A stretch of 64,000 nucleotides of DNA. It comes from Ancrocorticia populi (GTDB lineage: Bacteria; Actinomycetota; Actinomycetes; Actinomycetales; Actinomycetaceae). The notes under the pieces were generated by a model. The model was given only the letters and a program-made list of their open reading frames with translations, made no database searches and was not told the DNA's origin. Below are positions 31,001 through 37,700 of this stretch, piece by piece (position 1 is the stretch's first letter; each line of letters starts with the position of its first letter). The position numbers were made by a program, and so were the translations under genes. Location: the NCBI RefSeq assembly GCF_003123745.1, contig NZ_QETB01000001.1, positions 868,001-932,000 of the forward strand, written 5' to 3'.

Positions 31001-33962
31001 GGCAAACTTCCGCGGTGTGGGTGAAGAGGTGGCGCGTCAGGCCGAATGGCAGAACGCGCGCCAGAACAACCCGCGCTTTGCGGAGATCGCTGCCGCGGCT
31101 CGTGATACCACCCCGGGCGAATTTGAGGGCCAGGTTGCCGTCATCACCGGAGTGACCCCGAATTCGATCGCTGGTGCCGCGGCCGGGCAGTTCCTTGCGG
31201 GCGGAGCAACCGTCATCATGACGGCCTCCCACATCAACACGGCGCGGCTCTCCTTCGCAAAGGAGCTGTACCGCACCAACGCCACCGGATCGGCCGAGCT
31301 GTGGCTGGTTCCCGCCAACCTCGCGAGCTTCCGCGATATCGATTCGCTCATCGAGTGGATCGGAAACGAGCAGCGCGAAACCGTTGGAGCAACGTCCAAG
31401 CTGATCAAGCCTGCGCTGACCCCCGATATCCTCCTGCCGTTCGCCGCACCCGGCGTGCGCGGATCGCTCGTGGATTCTGGCTACGAAACCGAGAATCAGG
31501 CCCGCGTGCTCCTATGGGGCGTTGAGCGCTTGCTCGGCGGACTTTCCGCCGTGGGCGGCGAAACGAACGTTGATCACCGCCTCCACACCATCCTCCCGGG
31601 CTCCCCGAATCGTGGAACCTTCGGTGGGGACGGCGCATACGGCGAGGTCAAGGCCGCATTCGATGCGATCTGCAACAAGTGGAGCTCCGAGCCGTGGGGG
31701 GCCAACACCTCCATTGCGCACGCGAAGATCGGCTGGGTCCGGGGCACGGGCCTCATGGGCCACAACGATCCTCTCGTCTCAGCCGTCGAGGCCGCTGGCG
31801 TTCACACCTGGTCCACCGCGGAAATGGGAGAGCAGCTTGCTCGCCTCGCGTCCGCGCAAACCCGTGCCGAAGCTGCGAACGGCCCCGTAGAAGCCGATCT
31901 CACAGGCGGCTTGGACAAGGTGGATTTGAAGGCGCTGGAGGCCTCGCTTCCGTCGTCGTCGGTAGAAAATGAATCCGAGCCCGCCATCAAGGCACTGCCC
32001 ACCCCAGAAACTGTTTCTCAGGTTGGTGCGGATAGTGCCGACTGGAGTGGCGTGACCGCCCGGCCTGAGGATCTCGTAGTCATGGTGGGCGTGGGCGAGG
32101 TTGGCCCGTGGGGCTCCTCGCGTACCCGCCTACAGGCCGAACTGGGCATCACGGATGACGGCGATGTGGAGCTAACCGCCGCCGGCGTCCTTGAGCTTGC
32201 CTGGATGATGGGCCTGCTGCAGTGGCACGAGACCCCGCAGCCCGGTTGGTATGACCAGGACGAGAAGTTCGTGGACGAGGCCGAGATCTGGGAGCGTTTC
32301 CGCGATCAGGTTGTGGCACGTTCGGGTGTTCGCGCCTTCGTGGACGACGGCGTGCTTGCCGATCTTGGCACTGTTGACGTGGCTCCGGTTCGGCTCGAGT
32401 CCGATGTGACCTTCGCGGTTGCGGACGAGGCTGCCGCCAAGGCGCACGTTGAGGCCGATCCTGAAGGAACCTCCGCCGCGTTTGTGGACGAGGAGTGGCA
32501 GGTGACCCGCAAAGCGGGATCGCTCACCTACGTGCCGCGGCGCACCACTCTTTCGCGTACCGTTGGCGGCCAGTTCCCCACCGATTTCGATCCGTCGCAC
32601 TGGGGCATCCCGGCGTCCATGACCGAATCGATGGACCGCATGGCCATTTGGAACCTGCTCACTGCGGTGGACGCGTTCGTGGCCTCCGGCTTCACGCCGG
32701 GCGAGCTTCTGGCGAACCTGCATCCGGCCGAGGTGGCCTCCACGCAGGGCACCGGTTTTGGTGGCATGACCTCCATGCACCGCCTGTACGTGGACCGCTT
32801 CAAGGGCGACGATTACCCGCAGGACATCCTGCAGGAGACCCTGCCCAACGTGGTGGCGGCACACACGATGCAGAGCTACATCGGCGGCTATGGTTCCATG
32901 ATTCACCCGGTAGGGGCCTGCGCCACCGCCGCGGTGTCCGTGGAAGAGGGCGTTGATAAGATCACCGCTGGCAAGGCGACCTTCGTGGTGGCCGGCGCCA
33001 TCGACGATCTCCAGATCGAATCCCTCATCGGATTTGGGGACATGAACGCCACCGCTAATTCGCAGGCGATGCGCGACAAGGGGATCTCCGAGCGTTTCTT
33101 CTCGCGGGCCGGCGACATTCGCCGTGGAGGCTTCGTGGAGAGCCAGGGCGGCGGAACTATCCTGCTGGCGCGCGGCGATCTGGCTCAAGAGCTGGGGCTG
33201 CCCGTGCTTGGCGTAGTTGGATTCGTGCAGTCCTTCGCGGACGGCATCCACACCTCGATTCCGGCTCCCGGGCTTGGGGCGTTGGCCGCTGGACGCGGCG
33301 GGAAGAACTCGCGGTTGGCGCGCAACCTTCAGGCGATGGGTGTCGAGGCGGACGATATCAAGGTGCTGTCCAAACACGATACGTCCACCAACGCGAACGA
33401 TCCGAACGAGGCCGAGCTGCACATGCGGCTGGCAAACGCCCTCGGGCGCTCCGAGGGTAACCCGCTGTATGTCATCTCCCAGAAGACCCTGACCGGGCAC
33501 TCGAAGGGTGGCGCGGCTCTGTTCCAGATGTCCGGGCTCACCCAAGTGTTTGCCAACTCCACGGTTCCCGGCAACAAGTCGCTTGACTGCCTGGATCCCG
33601 AGTTCGCCAGCGATTCCTTCCTCGTGTGGCCGCGCAAGCCAATCGAGGTGGGCACCGTCAAGGCGGCGTTGTTGACCTCGCTCGGCTTCGGGCACGTCTC
33701 CGCCATCGTGGCGCTGGTTCACCCAGGTGCTTTCGAACAAGCCGTAGCGAATGCCTCCGGGCAGGAAGCGGCCGGTGAGTGGCGCTCACGGGCCAGTGAA
33801 CGGTTGGCCAGCGGTCACCGCCAGTTGGCCAAGGGAATGATCGGGCACGCGCCTCTATTCGAAGAGGCCGGTGGGCGCCGGTTCGATGGCGACGCCCACG
33901 AGCAAGAGGCCGCCATGCTTCTTGATCTGGATTCTCGTCTAGGAGAGAGCGGCGTGTACTAA
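25023..33962 (+). CDS. fas: Type I fatty-acid synthase, multifunctional
   Basis: A 2979-residue de novo fatty-acid synthase. Domains, with active-site residues read from the sequence, are: acetyltransferase (GHSQG, S127); FMN enoyl reductase (about 380-820, LGGMTPTTVDP); a central part ending in a MaoC-like dehydratase (GDFNPIH, H1174); malonyl/palmitoyl transferase (GHSLG, S1371); an Ala/Pro/Glu linker (about 1659-1690); acyl carrier (NGVSSKRNQ, probable phosphopantetheine site S1748); ketoreductase (VITGVTPNSIAG near 2040, Y2206 and K2210); ketosynthase (C2633, H2785, H2826). The order is that of mycobacterial/corynebacterial FAS I. No phosphopantetheinyl transferase is fused at the C-terminus or encoded next door. 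Confidence 0.97.
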   Translation: MITHEINSGTPWIVQFAGQSSPWRRELGELTGAAGEIRQQLVQIDGQAEELLAPVLPELTVISAGRLGLTDNPATAEGPASEASATGATTATGAFASVPGILLAQYGAWLDVSRVVTATPHAVIGHSQGVLAAAMIESDQPASVLALARLIGAAATKATRASGAERGENSAMLSVRGVPRDILAELAQSVDADLAIVNSYNSLVVSGRPADLARLTGKLDSVAEESAAIRAAKKTGGAPITPVAEFLDVDAPFHSHLLEPAVAMVDDWAERCGISVENADKLARAVLTDSLDWAGEVAETVEDFGRGYVVDLGPGNLQRLTTENLAGTGITYVDAGIAAARDEFISGGPRMVRAEDWSVYAPELATVAGHRVLQTAFSRLTGRSPIILGGMTPTTVDPEIVAAAANAGHWVELAGGGQVTEEVLSMHLVDLRKMLEPGRTAQFNAMFLDRYLWDLQFGARRLVSRERAAGAPLDGVTISAGIPDLEEAVELIERLRGEGFPYLGFKPGTVDQIRQVLAIARVTEGMPLIIQVEDGHAGGHHSWVDLNDMLLATYREIREAGVILTVGGGMGVPERAAAYLTGEWSRQWGRPPMPVDAVFIGTVGMTALEAKTNRDVKELLVATPGVAAEDKGGWIASGAVRGGVTSGLSQLRADIYQVENSSSAAGRLLVEVDGDEEAIAARRDEIIEAINKTSKPYFGDLEAMTYAQVVRRYTELSYPWTDDGLVTRLFEMLQRFEARLSPADHGEIATIFADQEAVRDPHAAIDALVASYPNAETTLVTAVDAAWFLSLCLKFPKPVPFVSNIGKDVLQRWGSDSLWQSHDSRYSADEVSIIPGPTSVAGITSVDEPIADILARYEDYTVGLLDGPAPELFSRQAAERDEYLRTVPYVMWHGQLAENPAALVEEVEIRELEAGLELRVPLDTFWDGTNAVQHAVRELIIPITLPESVHNGGLPVVDDARLADDMRKMLAVTAGVGTTTIGGTPIESLPEFVDGEAHFTFAVSPEIGSLHAGVTAPGSTKVAPSSILGSCWPTIYAAIGSGWANDYPVIEGLLSAVHLDHSENLHESIEEILREGELTSHSHCASIEESSAGRVVTIKTRVTSADSVVIEFVDRFAMRGRVTTTDLPADPAARGGHVGEVVDTPRSTLNKITVTAPENMTAFAIVSGDFNPIHTSTRAAKMSGMDAALVHGMWLCAAAQHAVPDLELTGWTYRMFGMVNLSDDVEITVERVGRIRGGGLALEVTCRIEGEVVAQASASAAASSTAYVYPGQGIQAAGMALDERADSPAARDVWERADSHTRENLGFSILAVVRDNPKSVTAKGVTYFHPEGILNLTQFTQVALATVAIAQTERLREQGALVDGAAFAGHSLGEYTALSAYGQIFTLENVLEIVFQRGSTMHHLVPRDSEGRSNYQLGALRPNQFGVDDSGVLDYIAEVSKTSGEFLEVVNLNLAGQQYAVAGTIAGLKALGADSARRAAAYGGKRPFMLIPGIDVPFHSSVLRDGVPDFRQLLKGLLPEDVRLDTLVGHYVPNLVARPFELTTDFMDAILEVVPSDSVAHLRDHFDEVMANPGVVARELLVELLAWQFASPVRWIETQKAILDAGIQEIVEIGLAASPTLANLATKTLALPENAGADVTVFNVQRDAKRVLHEDVAKVAAPEVAAPETAAPEAAPAPVEESAPAESMTSPARPPAQSAVPAGNSGPVADLPFRAGDALRMLLAQQTKVRVDQIVDGDTVETLTNGVSSKRNQILMDMTAEFELSALDGAAEATLSTLVPTINSQAHGYTPFGPVLSEVFNERLRAITGAAGAKPARINDRVSTVWQLGEGWGAYVRATVVLGTREGKSLRGGELATLATPKNGAELDSVIDAAVAEVAAAFGVSVSIPSAGGAGGAVVDSAALDAFSEEITDVLADTAYELLAKLGKKPEAAESEDNSAELALREAMTAELGNGWEKFVTPGFDARRTVRLCDRWATAREDVARIAAGYPVEANFRGVGEEVARQAEWQNARQNNPRFAEIAAAARDTTPGEFEGQVAVITGVTPNSIAGAAAGQFLAGGATVIMTASHINTARLSFAKELYRTNATGSAELWLVPANLASFRDIDSLIEWIGNEQRETVGATSKLIKPALTPDILLPFAAPGVRGSLVDSGYETENQARVLLWGVERLLGGLSAVGGETNVDHRLHTILPGSPNRGTFGGDGAYGEVKAAFDAICNKWSSEPWGANTSIAHAKIGWVRGTGLMGHNDPLVSAVEAAGVHTWSTAEMGEQLARLASAQTRAEAANGPVEADLTGGLDKVDLKALEASLPSSSVENESEPAIKALPTPETVSQVGADSADWSGVTARPEDLVVMVGVGEVGPWGSSRTRLQAELGITDDGDVELTAAGVLELAWMMGLLQWHETPQPGWYDQDEKFVDEAEIWERFRDQVVARSGVRAFVDDGVLADLGTVDVAPVRLESDVTFAVADEAAAKAHVEADPEGTSAAFVDEEWQVTRKAGSLTYVPRRTTLSRTVGGQFPTDFDPSHWGIPASMTESMDRMAIWNLLTAVDAFVASGFTPGELLANLHPAEVASTQGTGFGGMTSMHRLYVDRFKGDDYPQDILQETLPNVVAAHTMQSYIGGYGSMIHPVGACATAAVSVEEGVDKITAGKATFVVAGAIDDLQIESLIGFGDMNATANSQAMRDKGISERFFSRAGDIRRGGFVESQGGGTILLARGDLAQELGLPVLGVVGFVQSFADGIHTSIPAPGLGALAAGRGGKNSRLARNLQAMGVEADDIKVLSKHDTSTNANDPNEAELHMRLANALGRSEGNPLYVISQKTLTGHSKGGAALFQMSGLTQVFANSTVPGNKSLDCLDPEFASDSFLVWPRKPIEVGTVKAALLTSLGFGHVSAIVALVHPGAFEQAVANASGQEAAGEWRSRASERLASGHRQLAKGMIGHAPLFEEAGGRRFDGDAHEQEAAMLLDLDSRLGESGVY

Positions 33963-33972
33963 GTAGCGATCG

Positions 33973-34002
33973 CGCTAGGCAGTGCGTATGTGCTGCCTAG
34001 CG
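33973..34002 (+). terminator. Hairpin after fas
   Basis: CGCTAGGCAG and CTGCCTAGCG form a perfect 10-bp stem with a 10-nt loop, 11 nt after the fas stop. There is no T-run, so it may stop or stabilise the transcript jointly with the next hairpin. Confidence 0.6.
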
Positions 34003-34012
34003 GGTGCGTTGC

Positions 34013-34055
34013 GGCCCGGGTCGGGTGAGACTTATTGTCTTGTCTGGCCCGGGCC
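34013..34055 (+). terminator. Second GC-rich hairpin after fas
   Basis: GGCCCGGG (34013-34020) pairs with CCCGGGCC (34048-34055), with an inner AGAC-TTATT-GTCT stem. Two consecutive hairpins suggest a firm transcript end between these convergent genes. Confidence 0.55.
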
Positions 34056-34088
34056 ACATTCATGTTTTGGAGGAGCGCTCCCGCGTTC

Positions 34089-34137
34089 GCAGGCTTGACG
34101 CAAAATTCGGGAAGGACGACGACGAAGCCGCGCCTCC
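34089..34137 (+). repeat. Dispersed repeat, full copy
   Basis: GCAGGCTTGACGCAAAATTC, then GGGAAG, then GACGACGACGAAGCC. It is the most complete copy of the family, with both the TTGACGCAAA core and the GAC tract. Its closest match is the inverted copy at 57161-57197. Confidence 0.75.
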
Positions 34138-34149
34138 GCATTCAGTTAC

Positions 34150-34168
34150 GCAGGCTTGACGCAAACTG
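34150..34168 (+). repeat. Dispersed repeat, short copy
   Basis: GCAGGCTTGACGCAAACTG. The first 16 bases match the other two copies in this gap; it then diverges. Confidence 0.65.
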
Positions 34169-34179
34169 GCTGTTGCTTC

Positions 34180-34206
34180 TGCAGGTTTGACGCAAAATTC
34201 GGGAGG
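34180..34206 (+). repeat. Dispersed repeat, copy without GAC tract
   Basis: GCAGGTTTGACGCAAAATTC followed by GGGAGG. It ends 8 nt before the stop codon of the ArsR-like gene. Confidence 0.7.
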
Positions 34207-34213
34207 GCGAACG

Positions 34214-34780
34214 TTAGATTTGATCGTCCGCGGCCACGATATCGATCTGCCAGAGCCGGCTATCGGGATCAGACTTATCGGCAGTCTCGCGTGCCTGATC
34301 GACTCGGTCACTAAAGTCTTTCAAGATCTCCTCGAACTGTGCGGGCGTCAGGCGAACAGACATGCGCGTGAAGGTTCCGTGAACCTCGGCGTCACGGCCC
34401 GCGACATATTCGGGGGCCCACGCAACTAGGCGGCTGAGCACCTGCTGATGATCCTCGGCGAGGCTTTGTAGAACAGACAGGCCCAGAGCTTCGTCGGCAA
34501 CGGGGGCCGTTGGGCTGCCAATGGACTGCGATCCACGCGTGGCTGCCCACACCCTATCCCTACGATCTCGAGCGTATTCGGGAGCCTCGTGAATGAGGCC
34601 GGCGTCGGCCAAAACGCGAAGGTGAAAGCTGAGCTTATTGGCGGGAATCTCTAAATCTTTGGAGAGGTCAGCGGCTCGTGCGTACTCATACCGGTTCAGG
34701 GCCGTGAGGATTTCGCGGCGCAGTGGATTAGCCATTGCTTTCAGCATCGCCGTTGTCATCGTGGAATCTTCGAGAGCCAT
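34214..34780 (-). CDS. ArsR-like winged-helix transcriptional regulator
   Basis: A 188-residue regulator. The N-terminal winged helix runs about residues 8-75 (MLKAMANPLRREILTAL, then ADLSKDLEIPANKLSFHLRV as the recognition region), typical of ArsR-type repressors. The C-terminal half contains a helical segment with RLTPAQFEEILKDFSDRVDQ, a probable dimerisation or ligand domain. I see no cysteine cluster for metal sensing, so the ligand is more likely organic. It is divergent from an MFS exporter, and the shared 145-bp gap carries three phased TTGCGCAA boxes, one over its own -35 region, which points to autoregulation and control of the pump. The start is probably leaderless. Confidence 0.85.
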   Translation of the reverse strand: MALEDSTMTTAMLKAMANPLRREILTALNRYEYARAADLSKDLEIPANKLSFHLRVLADAGLIHEAPEYARDRRDRVWAATRGSQSIGSPTAPVADEALGLSVLQSLAEDHQQVLSRLVAWAPEYVAGRDAEVHGTFTRMSVRLTPAQFEEILKDFSDRVDQARETADKSDPDSRLWQIDIVAADDQI

Positions 34781-34786
34781 ACCCGC

Positions 34787-34792
34787 ATGCTA
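34787..34792 (-). promoter_or_regulatory. -10 hexamer of the ArsR-like gene (leaderless)
   Basis: TAGCAT on the minus strand, then 6 nt to the ATG at 34780. The expected -35 position (about 34810-34815) lies in the first TTGCGCAA box. Confidence 0.5.
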
Positions 34793-34809
34793 CCAACTAA
34801 ACAATAAAC

Positions 34810-34846
34810 ATTGCGCAATAATAGTTGCGCAAAATAAGTTGCGGAA
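34810..34846. promoter_or_regulatory. Triple TTGCGCAA operator, 14-bp phasing
   Basis: TTGCGCAA at 34811-34818 and 34825-34832, and TTGCGGAA at 34839-34846. The starts are exactly 14 bp apart. The first box extends to the palindrome ATTGCGCAAT. The boxes overlap the probable -35 of both divergent promoters, so this is the likely binding site of the ArsR-like protein. Confidence 0.7.
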
Positions 34847-34853
34847 GTATTGT
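34825..34853 (+). promoter_or_regulatory. Promoter of the MFS gene
   Basis: TTGCGC (34825-34830), 17 bp, TATTGT (34848-34853). The -35 is the second operator box and the third box sits in the spacer, so regulator binding would block it. The leader is about 65 nt and has a TTGGAGTGA ribosome-binding site. Confidence 0.5.
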
Positions 34854-34925
34854 GAAGTCATCGCATTCAGCCAGTGCTCGTGGAAACCGTCCTGAGCCGG
34901 CGGGCGTGAGTGATTGGAGTGACTG

Positions 34926-36371
34926 ATGTCTGAGACAACTGAAACCGCACAACGCGGCGAACCCACGGGGACTCAAGTTTCGGACGCCACGCCAGAGCTT
35001 CCTTCACCGAAGGAGCGCTTGTGGGCTAACAAGCGCTATGTGACATGGCTGGTCTCGGACACAAGCAAGGGCCTTGCTGGCACGCTCCTCAACTTTGCAA
35101 TTCCGCTACTGACGCTCATGGTGACGAACGATCCGGCACAGGCGGGAATTATTGGTGGAGTGGGGCTGGCGGTCCAGATTGTGTGCACGCTCTCGGGCGG
35201 CGTTCTGGCAGACCGGCACTCGCGAATCCGTCTTATGGTGTTAGGTGGGTTGAGCGGCGCGATTATCTCTGCTGGATTCGCTGCGATCGCGTGGTTGGGG
35301 AACCTGACCTTTACGACGCTGCTAGTGATCGAGGTTCTCCTCGCCATCCGCGGCGGCATATTCAATTCAGCGGGGGAGGCCAAGCTTAAGAGCATCGTTC
35401 CGGCTGAAGCCCTCGGAAGGGCGCAGGCCGCGAATCAGGGGCGCGACGCGGCACTTATGATCGCGGGCAACCCGATTGGCGGCTTTCTGCTAGCAATCGG
35501 CGGGTGGATGGTTGGTGTTGCCATGTGTGTTGCCCACCTTATTGCCGCGTCCACCGCATGGGTACTCGGCCGAATGGGCGATTTGGTGGCCAGCTCAAAG
35601 CTCCAGCACAATACTGAATCGCCTACGGCAAAGAGCAGTGAGCATATTGTAGGCTGCACGGCGCAGGATCCAGACGATGCTTCGGCTAGTTCTAATGCTC
35701 ATGCTAGCGACTCGCTTCCCACGCCTGCCAAGACGGGCGCATTTGGCGAAATGAAAGAGGCCTTTGCGTGGCTCTTTTCCCGTCCTGACCTCCGCAACGC
35801 CATGCTCATCGCCACGATTATTAACCTGGGGCAAAATGCCGCTATCACTACGGCTATCTATGTGCTACAGCAGTCTGGGCATACGCCTGTGCAGATCGGT
35901 ACGGTGTCCTCGACGATGGGTATCGTCATGCTCATTGGAGCGTTGATTGCGCCTTTCCTCGTCCAGCGGGTTGGAGCTGGCATCCTCGTTGCTGGTGGCC
36001 TGGTACTGCTCACTGTGGGAGTCGGTGGCTTGACTGTCGCCCACTCCATCGCGGGCATCGCGGTGCTATTGGCGGCCTCGACCGTGCTTACCCCAGCCCT
36101 GAACTCCGGGTTGCTTGGCTACTTCATGGTGGCCGTCCCGACCGAAATGCTTGGGCGGGCAACCAGTGCCATCGGGGTCCTCGCCATGGGCGCGATGCCT
36201 ATCGCCCCCTTAGTTGCGGGATTCGGGCTAGCTTGGATAGGCCGCACGGGCACGATCCTCCTGTGTGCGGCTCTCTGCGCGACGTCCGCAGCGATTGCGC
36301 TCTTCAGCCCCAGTGTGCGTAAGATCCCGAAGGAATCTGGGTGGACAGAACATGCGGAGCGTTACGAGTAG
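34926..36371 (+). CDS. MFS transporter, drug-efflux type
   Basis: A 481-residue permease with about twelve transmembrane segments and a long hydrophilic loop in the middle (about residues 220-275, low complexity with many Ser and Ala). The loop 2-3 motif is GGVLADRHSRIRLMVLGG, a form of the MFS motif A. The overall form resembles macrolide/multidrug efflux MFS proteins; the substrate is unknown. It is paired with the divergent ArsR-like repressor, an arrangement typical of substrate-induced efflux. Confidence 0.82.
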   Translation: MSETTETAQRGEPTGTQVSDATPELPSPKERLWANKRYVTWLVSDTSKGLAGTLLNFAIPLLTLMVTNDPAQAGIIGGVGLAVQIVCTLSGGVLADRHSRIRLMVLGGLSGAIISAGFAAIAWLGNLTFTTLLVIEVLLAIRGGIFNSAGEAKLKSIVPAEALGRAQAANQGRDAALMIAGNPIGGFLLAIGGWMVGVAMCVAHLIAASTAWVLGRMGDLVASSKLQHNTESPTAKSSEHIVGCTAQDPDDASASSNAHASDSLPTPAKTGAFGEMKEAFAWLFSRPDLRNAMLIATIINLGQNAAITTAIYVLQQSGHTPVQIGTVSSTMGIVMLIGALIAPFLVQRVGAGILVAGGLVLLTVGVGGLTVAHSIAGIAVLLAASTVLTPALNSGLLGYFMVAVPTEMLGRATSAIGVLAMGAMPIAPLVAGFGLAWIGRTGTILLCAALCATSAAIALFSPSVRKIPKESGWTEHAERYE

Positions 36372-36439
36372 GCGAAGTCCCGCCGCTGTCCCTTTATGAA
36401 GTACCGGAAGTTCGGCAGGATCTTGGGGTGGAGCGAGTC

Positions 36440-36796
36440 TCACGGTTCGATTGGTGGTTTTGGCCCGTCCGCGTGAGCCGCAGGTCTGTGCAGCATCCCG
36501 GATTTTGGAACGACGACGATTTTCCCTTCCTCAGTGAGGCTGGCGTGGCCATCCACGATGAGGGTCCAGCCGTGGCGCTCGCGAGGCTGCCAGACCAAGG
36601 TGGCGTGGGAGTTTGCTGCGAGGTTCGCGGTGGTTGACTTAGACGGATTCGCGATGGTGATGGTGCCTTCCGGTGCGATGTCAGGGTCCACGGTGAGGAC
36701 CTTCGCAAATCCGCTGGCGGGCAGGGTGATTAGGGTTGCCGAGCCGTAACCCGCGGCAACACGGGCGAGGTCTTGGGGTGGGACGGGGATGCTCAT
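36440..36796 (-). CDS. Small pyridoxamine-phosphate-oxidase-like protein
   Basis: A 118-residue protein with a split-barrel pattern: YGSATLITLPASGFAKVLTVD, a TANLAANSHATLVWQP strand region and GWTLIVDGHASL. This is consistent with a short PNPOx-like flavin or haem-binding fold, but I see no diagnostic motif, so function is open. It is the downstream partner of a DUF4213/DUF364 gene, overlapping it by 4 nt (ATGA). The C-terminal tail HRPAAHADGPKPPIEP is unstructured. Confidence 0.6.
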   Translation of the reverse strand: MSIPVPPQDLARVAAGYGSATLITLPASGFAKVLTVDPDIAPEGTITIANPSKSTTANLAANSHATLVWQPRERHGWTLIVDGHASLTEEGKIVVVPKSGMLHRPAAHADGPKPPIEP

Positions 36797-37590
36797 AGCT
36801 GCGGGCTTTCGGGGAGAACGGCGGTGAAGCGGTGGGTTGCACTGCGCATCTTGGGCATGTGTTGGTCCGATGCGATAAGCTCGCGGGCCGCCTCTGCATC
36901 AGATATATAGGCGGTGGCCAGCTCGGTGACGCCGCGGTTGGCGAAGACTTCCGGCGCGAATGGGACGGAGGCGCCCGTCAGGATGATGCGCGCCCCAGCA
37001 GCCAGCTCGAGGAGCCGAGGTAACGTCTTGTTAGCAACGGTCATGCCAGTGATGAACACGGCGTCAGATCCGGGAAGGGCATATTCGCAGGCGGAATCGG
37101 GTAGATCGCCGGGGTGTGGGTCGCGTTCAAGAATGGTTAGTTCGGCCGCGTCCAGTGCGGTGATTCCACGGGAGAAGTGTCCAATCATCGCCACCTTCTT
37201 GCCCGCCAGCTCGGGAGCCCGGGTGGTGAAGACGTCCGTGTCGAATGTATCGATCCGCAGGCCTGAGGATTCGAGGCGTTCGGCAGAATTGAGCCAGGAG
37301 TTGAGGGCAGCGACGCCCACACTTGCTTTGGAAAAGTCCCACGATTTGACGAGTGCTGCGGCGTCGCGCAGTGGCCACCCTCTGATCTGGTCCCAAGGTT
37401 CTGACGGGGCATTCAAGTAATCGTCGCGCTGCCCGCCACGGTCATGCGAGGCGATCCCAGCGCCACCGGCGCTGTTGCACACGAGGGCAACGTGACCCAA
37501 TGACGTTGAAGTTACCGTAGTGTCGCGGGGGATGAGATCGATGAGCTCGTCATAGAGCTGCCACTTGTTGCTCGGGACTCTGCCGTTCAC
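36793..37590 (-). CDS. DUF4213/DUF364 protein (putative heavy-metal chelation family)
   Basis: A 265-residue protein. The N-terminal part (about 1-90) fits DUF4213, with WQLYDELIDLIP and TSTSLGHVALV. The C-terminal part (about 100-250) fits the Rossmann-like DUF364, with KKVAMIGHFSRGI, DAVFITGMTVANKTLPRLLEL and ILTGASVPFAPEVF. Family members are annotated as putative heavy-metal chelators and often occur near metal or corrinoid uptake genes; that is family knowledge, not shown here. It starts at GTG with a GAGGAGA ribosome-binding site. It heads a two-gene operon with the PNPOx-like gene. Confidence 0.75.
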   Translation of the reverse strand: MNGRVPSNKWQLYDELIDLIPRDTTVTSTSLGHVALVCNSAGGAGIASHDRGGQRDDYLNAPSEPWDQIRGWPLRDAAALVKSWDFSKASVGVAALNSWLNSAERLESSGLRIDTFDTDVFTTRAPELAGKKVAMIGHFSRGITALDAAELTILERDPHPGDLPDSACEYALPGSDAVFITGMTVANKTLPRLLELAAGARIILTGASVPFAPEVFANRGVTELATAYISDAEAARELIASDQHMPKMRSATHRFTAVLPESPQL

Positions 37591-37684
37591 GTGTTCTCCT
37601 CGTCGAAATCTCGACGGACGCTAGTCGGGAATGTTGGTGGGCTCCCATCTCGCAACTCGATTCAACGGGCGTGGGACCTAGGCA

Positions 37685-37698
37685 CTAGGCTAGCCTAG
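37685..37698. promoter_or_regulatory. 14-bp perfect palindrome between DUF364 and glyA
   Basis: CTAGGCTAGCCTAG is self-complementary over its full length and lies 95 bp before the DUF364 start and 76 bp before glyA. Part of it resembles a DtxR/IdeR half-site (TAGGCTAGCCTA), but the spacing is not the standard one. It is a candidate operator for either gene. Confidence 0.4.
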
Positions 37699-37700
37699 AA

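Larger units (their letters stand above)
33963..34213. other. Convergent fas / ArsR-like intergenic region
   Basis: A 251-bp gap with no gene. It holds two hairpins (33973-34002 and 34013-34055) and three copies of the dispersed TTGACGCAAA repeat, one of them with the GACGACGACG tract. Open frames crossing it on the minus strand are produced by the repeat itself. Confidence 0.8.

Noticed and set aside
34089-34206. CRISPR-like array
   Set aside because: Only three units with unequal spacing and differing lengths, no cas genes, and the same unit occurs singly at distant loci.
33959-34311. Minus-strand open frames of 60-83 residues after fas, both containing an EFCVKPA string
   Set aside because: The shared string is the reverse translation of the TTGACGCAAA repeat in two frames. 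They run over hairpins and the end of the ArsR-like gene and have no ribosome-binding site or family signal.
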